From Calamus simplicifolius (taxonomy: Eukaryota > Streptophyta > Magnoliopsida > Arecales > Arecaceae), in assembly GCA_900491605.1 (NCBI GenBank), contig UESW01005002.1, positions 231,753 to 295,752 of the forward strand: a DNA stretch of 64,000 nt. The letters are read 5' to 3'. Positions 1 to 9,991 of this stretch are shown one piece after another (position 1 is the stretch's first letter; each line of letters begins with the position of its first letter). The translations under genes were made by a program, and so were the position numbers. The notes beneath the pieces are model-generated. The model did not search any database, was not told the origin of the DNA, and worked only from the letters and a program-made list of their open reading frames with translations.

Positions 1-461
1 ATGCTTGGGAGCCTTTAACCCCGGAGGGTGACCTGAGGGTGTTTGAACCATGCTCAGGGTCCTTTTGAACCCCGAAGGGTGACCCGAGAGTCGCTGTGAG
101 GGGACCATGCTCGGGAGCCTTTAACCCCGGAGGGTGACCTGAGGGTGTTTGAACCATGCTCAGGGTCCTTTTGAACCCCGAAGGGTGACCCGAGAGTCGC
201 TGTGAGGGGACCATGCTCGGGAGCCTTTAACCCCGGAGGGTGACCTGAGGGTGTTTGAACCATGCTCAGGGTCCTTTTGAACCCCGAAGGGTGACCCGAG
301 AGTCGCTGTGAGGGGACCATGCTCGGGAGCCTTTAACCCCGGAGGGTGACCTGAGGGTGTTTGAACCATGCTCAGGGTCCTTTTGAACCCCGAAGGGTGA
401 CCCGAGAGTCGCTGTGAGGAGACCATGCTCGGGAGCCTTTAACCCCGAAGGGTGACCTGAG
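1..461. repeat. 106-bp tandem array (about 4.3 copies)
   Basis: The same block recurs every 106 bp, nearly identical, from the window edge to about 461. Each unit is itself a diverged dimer of about 53-bp halves, one built on CCTTTAACCCCGGAGGGTGACC and the other on TTTTGAACCCCGAAGGGTGACC. A single diverged unit occurs at 33990-34085 inside the element in IQD intron 4, so the array belongs to that retroelement family. Open frames across it are repeat artefacts. Confidence 0.9.
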
Positions 462-600
462 TGCCAAATCACCTGTGATGAGCGTTGGGTGAACTGAGGT
501 CTCCATGAGCCTTCAGGAATACGAAGAGGTCACCTTCTTCCTCTGAAAGCCTGGTTGAGGGTCCCTCTTACCCTTCGATAATTATCGAATCTCTTTTGTT
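462..600 (-). mobile_element. LTR end fragment, minus orientation
   Basis: The stretch reads GCCAAATCACCTGTGATGAGCG, then a segment ending GAGGGTCCCTCTTACCC. Both motifs occur in the same order in the complete LTRs at 31982 and 37273 (GCCAAATCACTTTTGAGGAGCG and GGTCCCTCTTACCC). Its reverse complement also resembles 6330-6377. I read it as an internally deleted U5/R end of a related LTR; the exact boundaries are uncertain. Confidence 0.45.
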
Positions 601-2140
601 AGACCGAGGGGAAAAGCCAAGGCCGAGCGAAAGCTCACGCGTCTGCAGGAGACGGGAATGGATCTGTGGCCGAGGGGAGAGGCCGCCGCGGAGGGCACGA
701 GTGCCGAGGCCATTCGAGACCGAGGGGGGAGCCCGAGGCCGACGAAGTCGGGGCCGTGCCGTGAGTCTGCATGGGATGTCTGGAAGCAGTGAAGCTAGGG
801 GCTGTTCGAGACAGTTGAAAGCGTTGGAGTTGGCCGAAGCAGGAGATGCAGACAACCTACTCCGGAGTCTGGATGATGGCTGCTGAGGCCGTGGAGTTGG
901 GCTCGCTGAGGCAAGGGAGTAGAGCCGAGGGGGGCGTCTGCCTCTCGAGGCCGACGGGAGCCTGGAAGGAGACGGATGTTCTGATGCTAGTCTCCCCTGC
1001 ATGGGCACATTGAGGCCATGCAATGTAGCGTGGGGGTGGTGTTGGAGTTTGGGAAGCGGCAACCAAAGCTCCATCCGGAATCGTGGGAGAAGCTGGGCCC
1101 GGCGACATGGGGCTAGGAAGCGGTAGCCTGACGCCGGCCTGGGACACCAACAGGAGAGAAGATGGGGAACCTTCGGGCGCCGGGAGCCTAGGAGCAGAGA
1201 ACCAGTGCCGTTGGGAGCTCGGGAGCAGCCGAGGCCTCACGGAGCTCCCTCCTTCATTCGGGCTCTGGTTCATCTTCCCACCTCCCACGGCTCTGGATGA
1301 TGGCTACGAGGCCGTGGAGTCGGGAGTTACATCGTATTCCTTCGAAAACTGCCGCAGCCAGCTAACCTCCAACGGGATGCACCCGAAGAACTAACTCTGG
1401 CTAAGAGATCTCCTGGATGCCTGAGAAGTGGTCTTTGGACCGAGTCGCCTGGGAGGAGACGAAGCGGAGAAGTTGGAGTACTTCGAACTAAACATCAGCC
1501 ACATGGATTGCGTTTAGGACTTGAATGCTCCTTCGTGAGCTTGCCGCTAGCTGTGAGCTTCTTGAGCTGGAGGAGAAGAAGTTTGTGGAAGTTGGGAGGA
1601 AGGTAAGCTTGGCGCTCCCTTCTCTTGGACGGACTAGAGTGTAGGAGGAAGAGAAGGTGGTGAGAAGGTGAGAGGGAGATGAGACCGGTGACGATCTTGG
1701 GCGCTCGCTGGGTTCGGCGGAGAGAGAGATTGGTTGGGAACCGCTGTGGCTGTTGGGGGACGTGGTTGCCGCGAGGAGCCGCCATGGAAGATCTGGGGCT
1801 GCAATGGAGTCTCGAGCCGCCGTGAACGTGGGAGTCACCGAGGAGGACCGGGAGATCGTTGTGAGTGGCCGTCCAGGATGAGCAGCCGCTCTGGGAGAGG
1901 CCGCCGTGGAGGGCCGTTCGCCATCACTCGGTCGTTGAGGCCCTTTTTTTTCTTCCGCGGGCTCGAGCGCTTCCGCCCACTGGTGGTCTGCCCCCCAGGG
2001 AATCAAGTTGGTTGGCTTGCTATTGCGAGGTGCCCCTCAGTGCAACTGGTGAAAGCTTCCTGAGCTCGCGTTGTCACCATCGTCTTCCTTGCAGAAGTTG
2101 TAGGGAGAATGTTCATCTACTAAGTGCGTTTCCCCCCCTT
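601..2140 (-). mobile_element. Interior of a non-autonomous LTR element, no gene
   Basis: GC-rich sequence with dispersed imperfect repeats. The phrase GGATGATGGCTGCTGAGGCCG near 868 returns near 1290. The part at 1945-2010 (gggctcgagcgcttccgcc, then tggtggtctgcccc) matches 35590-35640 of the intron-4 element, and 1740-1830 resembles 36640-36800, so this is the same family's interior. The primer-binding site to its right shows the element reads on the minus strand. I see no gag, pol or host-gene homology; the open frames here look like chance GC-rich ORFs. Confidence 0.55.
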
Positions 2141-2356
2141 CCTGGCGCGCCAATCTGTTGCCGCCAAATCACTTTTGAGGAGCGTCGAGCGACATAAATG
2201 CTTCGTTGGCCTTCAGAGGAATGATAGGGATTGCCTCCTTCAGCCGAAGACCTGCAAGAAAAGTCCCGGACCGGTGGTTCCGGCGGGGACCCTCCGACGC
2301 TCAAGTCAGCAATCTGGAGAACGGGAATTTTTTTTAATGAAAGAGTAGAGATTGAG
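2141..2356 (-). mobile_element. Primer-binding site plus truncated LTR (minus)
   Basis: At 2142-2155 the minus strand reads GATTGGCGCGCCAG, a TGG-type tRNA primer site directly outside the LTR terminus, which starts TGTTGCCGCCAAATCAC at 2156. The next 190 bp match the termini of the paired LTRs at 31982 and 37273, including the phrase around ccggaccggtggttccgg. Homology stops at about 2350 at gattgagtcccctcggc, where a hairpin minisatellite begins. The rest of this LTR (U3) is therefore deleted or replaced. Confidence 0.75.
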
Positions 2357-3210
2357 TCCCCTCGGCACCAGAAGGCCGACTCCGCGTCAGCACCAAGCCC
2401 GGCTCAGCGTCGGCATCGGAAGCCCGACTTCGTGTCGGCACTAGAAGCCCGGCTCAGCGTCGGCATCGAAAGCCCGACTTCGCGTTGGCACTAGAAGCCC
2501 GGCTCAGCGTCGGCATCGGAAGCTCGACATCACGTCGGCATTTGAAGACCGACTTCGTGTCGGCACTTAAAGATTGACTTCGCGTCGGCACTTAAAGACC
2601 GACTCCGCGTCGATACTTAGCCCGACTCTGTGTCGGCACTTGAAGACCGACTCCGTGTCGGCACTTAGCCCGACTCTGCGTCGGCACTTGAAGACCGACT
2701 CCGTGTCGGCACTTAGCCCGACTCTGCGTCGGCACTTGAAGACCGACTCCGTGTTGGCACTTAGACCGACTCAGCGTCGGCACTTGAAGATCGACTTCGT
2801 GTCGGCACTTGAAGACCGACTTTGCGTCGGCACCAAAGACCGGCTCCGCGTCGGGAACTAAGACCGGCTCTGCGTCGGCACCAAATACCGGCCCCGCGTT
2901 GGCACCAAAGACCAGCTCCGCATCGGCACTCAAGACAGGCTCCACGTCGGCACCTAAGACCGGCCTCGCGTCGGCACCAAAGACCGGCTTCGCGTCGGCA
3001 CCTAAGACCGGCTCCGCGTCTGCACCAATGACCGGTCCCGCATCGGCACCAAAGCCCGACTCCGTGTTGGCACCTAAAGCCCGAGTCTCCCCTCGGCACC
3101 GGAAGCTCGGCTCAGCGTCGGCACTCCAAGCTCGAGACTCCCCTCGGCACTTAAGCCCGACTCCGGTTGGCATCGAAGCCCGAAGCCAGCTCGGCACCAA
3201 AGCCCCAAGA
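2357..3210. repeat. About 25-bp tandem hairpin minisatellite
   Basis: About 33 monomers of roughly 24-27 bp with the pattern GACCGACTCCGCGTCGGCACTTAA. The core is a dyad, CCGAC-TCCGC-GTCGG: a 5-bp stem and a 5-nt loop. Variants CCGACTTCGTGTCGG and CCGGCTCCGCGTCGG keep most pairs. Open frames on both strands follow from the repeat and are not genes. It is related to the arrays at 8200-9991, 16451-18305 and 34225-35575. Confidence 0.85.
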
Positions 3211-3631
3211 CAACTCAGTTGGGAGTGGCCAACACCCCAGCTCACAGTTGACGGGCACCCACTTTCAAATTTTATGATAAGTAGAAGACCCATAATCAAC
3301 TCACAGTTAGGAGAAACTGACTCCCCAACTCATAGCTGACGGGCATCCACTTTCGGGCTTTGCATAGGCAGAGGATTACTGGCTGCCAGTCGAGGGTAAC
3401 CCACTTACCCTCAAACTTTGCTTAAAAGTTTTTTTTTGAACAGGCAAAAAGCATGGCTCCAAAGAGCATGAAGACGTCTACACAAGGCAGCACCAAAGGA
3501 AAAGGGTTTCCCCACTTGGGAGGAATCATAGTTGAAGTTGATAGGAAAGGGTAGATGCGAAGGTAAAAAGTCCTACACTCCTTTCGCTTAGCTAACACGG
3601 GGCACACAAGCTCAGGAGTGTGGGGGGCATT
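3211..3631 (+). mobile_element. 3' interior of an LTR element with polypurine tract
   Basis: No coding signal. A phrase around acgggcacccactttc is repeated imperfectly (near 3250 and 3347). The block ends in a purine-rich tract, AGGAGTGTGGGGGGCATT (3614-3631), directly followed by TGATGGGGCC. This is the usual polypurine tract and LTR start of this group; compare 19272-19290 and 7221-7238. Confidence 0.6.
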
Positions 3632-5053
3632 TGATGGGGCCGGTTGACCCCATAGGCAATAAAGACAGCAATTTTTGGATGGCATCCTATCGAGACGGCC
3701 ATCCTCAACGGCCTTCCCGAACGGCTTAATTCCTAGGTGGCCTCGCTACTCTACTCGGCTTTCTTTTGAAGGATGCAATGGACATTTCATTCCATCCACA
3801 AGCATCAAGGCATTTATGGCAATTATGGCTGCCATGTTAGCCCCCTGGCGTCGGCCTCAACAGCGTCGGCATCGGCCTCAACAGTGCCTTGCATCGGTGT
3901 CGGCCTCAATAGCATCAGCGTCGGCCTCAACAGCGCCTGGCGTCGGCGTCGGCCTCAACAGCGTCGGCCTCTGGCATCGGCCTCTGGCATCGGCCTCAAC
4001 AGCCTCTGGCGTCGGCGCCTCGGCGTCGGCCTCGCGTCTTCACGTTGGCCTTCTACCGACGTACATCCATTTGCTAGGCATTTATTGCCTTATTCTCTCC
4101 CATATTTATAGCCTTTATGGCCTCAAAGGCCACCAGGCATTTATTGCCTTATTCTCATTTATGGCTGCCATGTTAGCCCCCTGGCGTCGGCCTCAACAGC
4201 GTCGGCGTCGGCCTCAACAGTGCCTTGCGTCGGCGTCGGCCTCAATAACATCGGCGTCGGCCTCAACAGCGCCTGGCGTTAGCGTCGGCCTCAACAGCGT
4301 CGGCCCTCTGGCATCGGCCTCAACAGCGTCGGCGTCGGCCTCAACAACGTCGGCGTCGGCCTCTGGCGTCGGCCTCAACAGCATCGGCCTTCTGCCGACG
4401 TACATCCATTTGCTAGGCATTTATTGCCTTATTCTCTCCCGTCTTTATGGCCTCAAAGGCCACGAGCATCCACTCGCTCTGCATTTATTCCATTCTCTCG
4501 TATTTATAGCTGCCACGGCCTTGGCTTTTTCATTCGGCCATGAGCAGCTTCGGCCTTTTTCCCTACGGTCTCGGCTTCCGTCCCTTGGTCTATTCCCCTC
4601 GGCCATGAACAGTGTCACATGAACAGTGCCTTGCACGTGAATAGTGCCATAACTCCATAATTAATGCTCTACGAGGGACTTCTGGCTTCAACTTTAAACG
4701 ATATCTTCTATCCCAATGGTTGCACTTGGGGCCCACGTGACTAACCTTATCACCCATTGCTGTTCATACAGAGCTTCCACATGGCTTGCCAACCCGTTTC
4801 TCTTTTGCCAAGATCACGGGTGGTTACTGCCATATTATGAACCGTTGCCGATACTTATGGCACACGTTTAGCAGCTGTAGCCGATCTTAATGGAATATGT
4901 GATTTGGCTGTTATCAACGAAGGGTAAGAGGGACCCCCGAACAGGTATATAAAGAGCTCGATCCCCAATGAGGGAAGGGGGACTCAATCTCTACTCTTTC
5001 ATTAAAAAAATTCCTGTTCTCCAGATCGCTGACTTGAGCGTCGGAGGGTCGCG
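3632..5053 (+). mobile_element. Long LTR, plus orientation, 3'-truncated
   Basis: It begins TGATGGGGCC right after a polypurine tract. It contains a TATA box (TATATAAAG, 4946-4954). Its R/U5 (about 4920-5050) is the reverse-complement match of the intron-4 element's LTR ends: the phrases gggtaagagggac, caggtatataaag, ctctactctttcatt and ctccagatcgctgacttgagcg occur in the same order. It breaks off at GTCGGAGGGTCG, about 170 bp short of the expected CAACA end, where a coiled-coil ORF starts. The U3 is full of CGTCGGC-type short repeats. No partner LTR is visible. Confidence 0.7.
3840..4395. repeat. U3 short tandem repeats (CGTCGGCCTCAACAG)
   Basis: Two tandem blocks (about 3845-4030 and 4175-4390) of 12-18-bp units around GCGTCGGCCTCAACAG. 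They are separated by a copy of a phrase around gttagccccctggcg and a shared stretch around tacatccatttgctaggc. The two halves look like a duplication of about 330 bp inside the LTR. Confidence 0.75.
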
Positions 5054-5056
5054 GCG

Positions 5057-5383
5057 ATGGCTCTAGAGGACACCCGGGCCACCCTGACGGGTGAGGTAGA
5101 GGCTATTCGGCTTAGAGCCGAAAAGGCTGAATACGCGCTGGAAGTTGCCCAGCGGCGCGCTGCCAATGAGCTGGACAACGCTCAGGTGGCGGAAGAAAAG
5201 CAAAGAGCGGCCGAGGAGAAGCTGGTGGCTATCGAGGAGAAACTGATGACAGCAAAGCAGGAGGTGTGCGTTTTAAAAACTCAGATGAGCTCTGCCTTTG
5301 CCGAGACCAATGCGGCTAAGGAAGCCACCAGCCAACACATAATTAAAATCGTGGATCTAGAGGCAGTCGTGGGAGATCGATGA
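5057..5383 (+). pseudogene. Coiled-coil ORF fragment of a retroelement antisense protein
   Basis: An open frame of 108 codons that is rich in Ala, Glu and Lys and has a clear heptad character. The segment ETNAAKEATSQHIIKIVDLEA is nearly identical to the relics at 7631-7700 and 18830-18890. Those, and the coiled-coil exon at 55059-55690, belong to the antisense ORF of the Tat-type elements, so this is a piece of that protein. It is fused directly downstream of a truncated LTR and loses its frame near 5370, where captured host-gene sequence begins. I regard it as a chimeric fragment with no independent function. Confidence 0.6.
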
Positions 5384-5715
5384 CTGGGAGTTTGCCGGCG
5401 GGGAGGACGAACTCCTCGATTCGCTGCGTCCGGCCCTGAGGCTCGTGTCCGGCCCGGTTCCGACCCTGGAGGAGGCCAATGACGCGACGGCCGATCTCAA
5501 GGATGCCGTCGAGAGGAGCGTGGAGCCCTGCCTCAAGCGCAAGGACCCGCCGCCGGTCCCCGGGAAGGAGATCCTGCAGAGCAAGAAGGATCGTGCGAAG
5601 CTGGACGGGGTGTACGAGTGAATCCTCTGCGCCCGCTGCAGTACCTCGTGCCCCAGCTACTGGTGGAACCCGGAGTCCTATCTCGGCCCCGCTGCGCTCC
5701 TCCATGCCCACAGGC
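5376..5715 (+). pseudogene. SDHB: Captured SDHB C-terminal fragment fused to unknown coding segment
   Basis: One frame runs from 5376 to a stop at 5619-5621. The first about 47 codons (acidic; begins DWEFAGGEDELLDSL) are not recognised. From about 5517 the protein matches succinate dehydrogenase iron-sulfur subunit: the LKRK..PPP.PGKEILQSKKDR stretch, then DGVYE-stop-ILCARC, and the diagnostic STSCPSYWWNPESYLGPAA segment up to 5715. The stop TGA replaces the first Cys (TGC) of the CxxC cluster-binding motif, and a second conserved position is changed (CACC to CARC). SDHB carries electrons in mitochondrial complex II; this copy cannot. It sits between retroelement pieces and is best explained as captured host sequence. 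Confidence 0.85.
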
Positions 5716-5753
5716 TATAAAGATGATATTGTCCAACCATTCCATTCCTCACG

Positions 5754-5903
5754 GCGGAGGACTACGAGATCGACCTCGCCGAGTACGGCCGGACGGTCCT
5801 CGACGCCCTGATCAAGATCAAGAACGAGGTCGACTTCTCCCGGACCTTCCGCGGCTCTTGCCGCGAGGGCATACGCGGCTCCTGCGATATGAACATCGAC
5901 GGT
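5754..5903 (+). pseudogene. SDHB: Captured SDHB N-terminal [2Fe-2S] fragment, out of order
   Basis: The frame from 5754 gives an AEDYEIDL start, a VLDALIKIKNEVD segment, then SCREGIRGSC and MNIDG. This is the plant-type ferredoxin domain of SDHB (canonical SCREGICGSCAMNIDG). One ligand Cys is replaced by Arg (GIC to GIR) and A by D before MNIDG. In the real protein this region lies upstream of the YWWNPE region, but here it lies 40 bp downstream of it, so the two pieces were joined in reversed order. Both are in the same phase but are separated by stops. Confidence 0.85.
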
Positions 5904-6377
5904 GCTTCGTCGGCCATGATCCTCCGCTCCCGACTTCCTCATTAGCCGCCTCGCCCAAGTACGTTACATGCAACAGATTGCATACACGTAATAGGGCTTC
6001 GGCGTAGGGGAAAGAGACTGTGAAGTCTCTCGCAAAGGCCTCACACTAAGCCATCCCCAGCTCCCAGCAGAGCTCCTCTCAAAGCTCCCTCGGCCGGATG
6101 GCTGTCCTGGTCTTCTCCCATCACTTGCCAGCACTTCATACATGCAGCGTTACTCTGGAGAGTAAAATAAGAGTCTCTGGAGAGTAAAATAAGAGGTTAA
6201 GTGACGGTATTCAACCCTACATGAAAGGAAGATCTCTCTCTCCCTCTCTCTAAAATATTACTTGATTATAAAACTCCTGTTCTACAGACCGAAACTACCG
6301 GCCCGGAATTTTTTGTAGGCTTTCAGAGAAAGAAGGCGACCTCTTTGTATTCCTGAAGGCCATGGCGACCTCTTCGT
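5904..6377 (+). other. Non-coding retroelement filler with R/U5-like end
   Basis: I see no gene. A 19-bp phrase (ctctggagagtaaaataag) is tandemly doubled near 6157-6192. From about 6260 the sequence resembles a plus-strand LTR end: cctgttctacagaccg, then ccggcccggaa and ggctttcagagaaagaagg. Its last part is the reverse complement of 500-545. It meets the left palindrome arm abruptly at 6378. Confidence 0.45.
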
Positions 6378-7221
6378 ATCACCGGGTGTGCAGAGAGATC
6401 ACCGCCTTCCTCCAGGAGCCTGCAAAAAGTCCCGGGCCGGTAGTTCCGGCGGGGACCCTCCGACGCCCAAGTTAGTGAGTCGTCAAACAAGGATTTGAAT
6501 GATTATTCTAGTGGAAGTTTTTCTTCTGAAAGAGAGTCCCCTAGCATGGAACTCGAGTCTTCCCTTTATACCTGTCGGGGATCCCGTGTATCTTGGCCTG
6601 TTGGAACCGTCGAATCTGCTTCATCGAACGGTAAGTTGTTGGACTGTTGCGGGATAGGGGCCGCTTATAGCGGTAACTGCTGATTAGGCTGAGACCTGCC
6701 CGCGATTTGGGTCAACAGACCATTCGGCAATAGACCTTAAATCGTGGGGTCCATTGCCTAGAACATCCTTGTATGACGGCCGACACTGGGGGCCGAGGTC
6801 GGGTGGCAGTGTTGGATGCCAGAACCAAAGCCTCAGTATTGGGGGCTTATGGAGACCGACGCTGAGGATCGACGCTGGAAGCCGACGCTGGTGGCCAGCT
6901 CTGAAGACCGACGCTAGCCGCTGGCTCACCAGGCCGACGCTAAGGGCCGGTGCTAGGAGCCGATGCTGGGGGCCGACACTGAGGGCCGACGCTGAGGGCC
7001 GACGCTGAGGGCCGACACTAAGGGCCGGTGCTAGGAGCCGACGCTGGGGGCCGACGCTGGGGGCCGACGCTGAGAACCGACGCTGGGGCCGGTGCTGAGA
7101 ACCGACGCTGGGGCCGGTGCTGAGGGCCGACGCTGGTGGCCTTGGGTTTCGTTGTCACATCATTGCTTTCGAAAGTTGTGCGGAAGATATTATTACCCCG
7201 GGGAAACTGCCAGCCGTATCA
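6378..7221 (-). mobile_element. LTR, minus orientation, with polypurine tract at 7222-7240
   Basis: The minus strand starts TGATACGGCTGGCAG at 7221, preceded by a G-rich tract (plus strand agatgccccccacccctgag). This mirrors 19272-19300. The U3 contains CCGACGCTG repeats (6838-7140). The plus-strand form of tataaag lies at about 6568. The end missing relative to 20149 is the last about 43 bp. Confidence 0.8.
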
Positions 7222-7526
7222 GATGCCCCCCACCCCTGAGATTGGTGAGCGTTTACTTACCTGCGAAAGGGGGTGTGAATATCTTCTAGGGGGCCAGTTT
7301 CCACGTTGTCATCTTGCTTTTGTTGGGATTAGGGAGGATTTCCCTCGGGCAACGCCACGAAAAGGCGGACGGCATCATTGCGGTAAGGTTAGCATCCCTT
7401 TTTACATTGGTGGTCTTTTCGACCTTTTCGTATCGGCGGGTCGTCGAAACGCCTCCCAACTGAAGATGGACGCGTGGCTAAATCGGACGGTTAGAGGGTG
7501 TTTCGAGACGGTGTAATGATGGCGAA

Positions 7527-7937
7527 TTGCCCTTATCTTCCTATCTTCCCTCTCTTTTCCGCCATTGCTCCCTTTTGAGTCCGCCTGCATTTCCGTCTTC
7601 TGTTCATTCTCCCCGTGCTCTGTCCTTGGCCGAGACCAATGCGGCTAAGGAAGCCACCCGCCAACACATAATTAAAATCGCGGATTTGGAGGCGGCAGTG
7701 GCGGAGGCTCAGAGAAGAGCCACCGAAGCGGAAGAGAAGGGGGCTAATGCCATAGAGGATTATAAAAAATCCGAAGCCTTCGATGACGAGGTAGCTGATT
7801 CGGCGGCGTTAGCTTATGACGCCGGCTTCCAAGATTGCAAAAAGAAAATACAGGAGCTTTACGACTTGGAAGATATCGAGGAGCTGCAGCCTGACGACGT
7901 CCCTGAAGATGGCACCCCGCCTTCGGATGCCCATTAG
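7527..7937 (+). pseudogene. Relic of the retroelement antisense ORF (coiled coil, acidic tail)
   Basis: An open frame of 136 codons. The first about 30 residues look like chance translation. From about 7625 it reads ETNAAKEATRQHIIKI, then a heptad-like Ala/Glu/Arg helix, then a DYKKSEAFDDEVADSA region and an acidic end (YDLEDIEELQPDD). This is the layout of the C-terminal part of the antisense ORF of the complete element at 54500-57450. The N-terminal Transposase_28-type domain is missing. It runs antisense to the minus-oriented LTR beside it. An almost identical copy is at 18572-18982 on the other strand. Confidence 0.6.
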
Positions 7938-8199
7938 CTGCTTTTCGTTTTTCTTCTTGTTGGCAATTTTGTAAACTTCATCATCAATGAATGTTTTTAA
8001 TTTCTTGAGCTTCATTTGTTCAAACCGCTGTGAATTGCCAGTTGATAGGAATATGCATAGTAGGTTACGTTAGATAGGACCATGAGCCATGATGCTGTCC
8101 TAAGCATCGACAAGGCCGATATTCGGTGGTCCTTGGTGTCAACACAATCGATCTCTACGGCTGACGCTAGGCGTCGGTCTTTTGCGCCAACACACAGTT
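7938..8199. other. Linker between ORF relic and array
   Basis: A non-coding 260-bp linker, duplicated on the other strand at 18305-18570. It includes the phrase catgagccatgatgctgtcc. No gene or regulatory motif recognised. Confidence 0.6.
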
Positions 8200-9991
8200 G
8201 GGTCTTTAATTGCCGGAGCGGATCCGGTCTTTTGTTGCCGACGCTGGACGCCGGCCTTAGGTGCCAACGCGGAGTTGGTCTTTAGTTGCCGGAACGGATT
8301 CGGTCTTCTATTGCCGACGCTGAACGCCGGTCTTGGATGCCAACGCGGAGTTGGTCTTTGATGCCAACGCGGAGGTGGTTTTTAGTTGCCGGAACGGATC
8401 CGGTCTTTTAATGCCGACGCTGGGCGCCGGTCTTGGATGCCAACGCGGAGTTGGTCTTTGAGTGCCGGAGCGGATCCGGTCTTTTGATGCCGACGCTGGG
8501 CGCCGGTCTTGGATGCCAACGCGGAGTTGGTCTTTGAGTGCCGGAGCGGATCCGGTCTTTTGATGCCGACGCTGGGCGCCGGTCTTGGATGCCAATGCGG
8601 AGTTGGTCTTTAGTTGCCAACGCGGAGTCGGTCTTTGATGCCAACGCGGAGTTGGTCTCTGAGTGCCGGAGCGGATCCGGTCTTTTGATGCCGATGCTGG
8701 ACGCCGGTCTTGGGTGCCAACGCGGAGTTGGTCTTTGAGTGCTGGAGCGGATCCGGTCTTTTGATGCCGACGCTGGACGCCGGTCTTGGGTGCCAACGCG
8801 GAGTTGGTCTTTGAGTGCCGGAGCGGATCCGGTCTTTTGATGCCGATGCTGGACGCCGGTCTTGGGTGCCAACGCGGAGTTGGTCTTTAAGTGCCGGAGC
8901 GGATCCGATCTTTCGATGCCGACGCTGGACGCCGGTCTTGGGTGCCAACGCGGAGTTGGTCTTTGAGTGCCGGAGCGGATCCGGTCTTTTGATGCCGACG
9001 CTGGGTGCCGGTCTTGGATGCCAAGCGGAGTTGGTCTTTAGTGCCAACGCGGAGTTGGTCTCTGAGTGCCGGAGCGGATCCGGTCTTTTGATGCCGACGC
9101 TGGACGCCGATCTCTGAGTGCCGGAGCGGATCCGGTCTTTTGATGCCGACGCTGGACGCCGGTCTTGGGTGCCAACGCGGAGTTGGTCTTTGAGTGCCGG
9201 AGCGGATCCGGTCTTTTGATGCCGACGCTGGACGCCGGTCTTGGGTGCCAACGCGAAGTTGGTCTTTGAGTGCCGGAGCGGATCCGGTCTTTCGATGCCG
9301 ACGCTGGACGCCGGTCTTGGGTGCCAACGCGGAGTTGGTCTTTGAGTGCCGGAGCGGATCCGGTCTTTTGATGCCGACGCTGGGCGCCGGTCTTGGGTGC
9401 CAACGCGGAGTTGGTCTTTGAGTGCCGGAGCGGATCCGGTCTTTCGATGCCGATGCTGGACGCCGGTCTTGGGTACCAACGCGGAGTTGGTCTTTGAGTG
9501 CCGGAGCGGATCCGGTCTTTGATGCCGACGCTGGGCGCCGGTCTTGGATGCCAACGCGGAGTTGGTCTTTGAGTGCCGGAGCGGATCCGGTCTTTGATGC
9601 CGACGCTGGGCGCCGGTCTTGGATGCCAACGCGGAGTTGGTCTTTAAGTGCCGGAGCGGATCCGGTCTTTCGATGCCAACGTTGGACGCCGATCTTGGGT
9701 GCCAACGCGGAGTTGGTCTTTGAGTGCCGGAGCGGATCCGGTCTTTTGATGCCGACGCTGGGCGCCGGTCTTGGATGCCAACGCGGAGTTGGTCTTTAGT
9801 GCCAACGCGGAGTTGGTCTCTGAGTGCCGGAGCGGATCCGGTCTTTTGATGCCGACGCTGGACGCCGGTCTTGGGTGCCAACGGGGAGTTGGTCTTTGAG
9901 TGCCGGAGCGGATCCGGTCTTTTGATGCCGACGCTGGACGCCGGTCTTGGGTGCCAACGCGGAGTTGGTCTTTGATTGCCGGAGCGGATCC
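8200..9991. repeat. 76-bp tandem array of three hairpins per unit (left copy)
   Basis: About 23 units. Each 76-bp unit is a higher-order repeat of three about 25-bp monomers whose cores are dyads: CCAACGCGGAGTTGG, CCGGAGCGGATCCGG and CCGACGCTGGACGCCGG. Spacers are TCTTT-rich. 76 is not a multiple of three, so a stop-free unit opens very long frames (up to 520 codons at 8610-10172) with a 76-residue period. Those frames are artefacts. Some units lack a monomer (about 9010-9060, 9118). Confidence 0.9.

Larger units (their letters stand above)
6378..9991 (-). mobile_element. Left arm of a large inverted duplication
   Basis: This block is the reverse complement of about 16451-20106, component by component: LTR, polypurine tract, antisense-ORF relic, a 200-bp linker and a 76-bp array. 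Matching coordinates sum to a nearly constant value (26484 in the LTR, 26509 in the interior), so only about 25 bp of net indel separates the arms outside the arrays. A 68-codon stretch (7809-8015 versus 18494-18700) differs at two residues. The arm lacks the last about 43 bp of the LTR. Its inner end joins the U3 of the 5' LTR at about 9992. Confidence 0.85.

Noticed and set aside
568..1288. 168- and 143-codon minus-strand ORFs
   Set aside because: GC-rich retroelement interior; no recognisable domain and overlapping frames on both strands.
5517..5903. A functional SDHB gene
   Set aside because: Order reversed, stop at a ligand cysteine, another ligand replaced, no start, no rest of the protein.
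8200..9991. CRISPR-like array of palindromic repeats
   Set aside because: The 'spacers' are repeated and the unit is a higher-order repeat. Plant intron-exon gene and retroelements surround it, and no cas-like gene is present.
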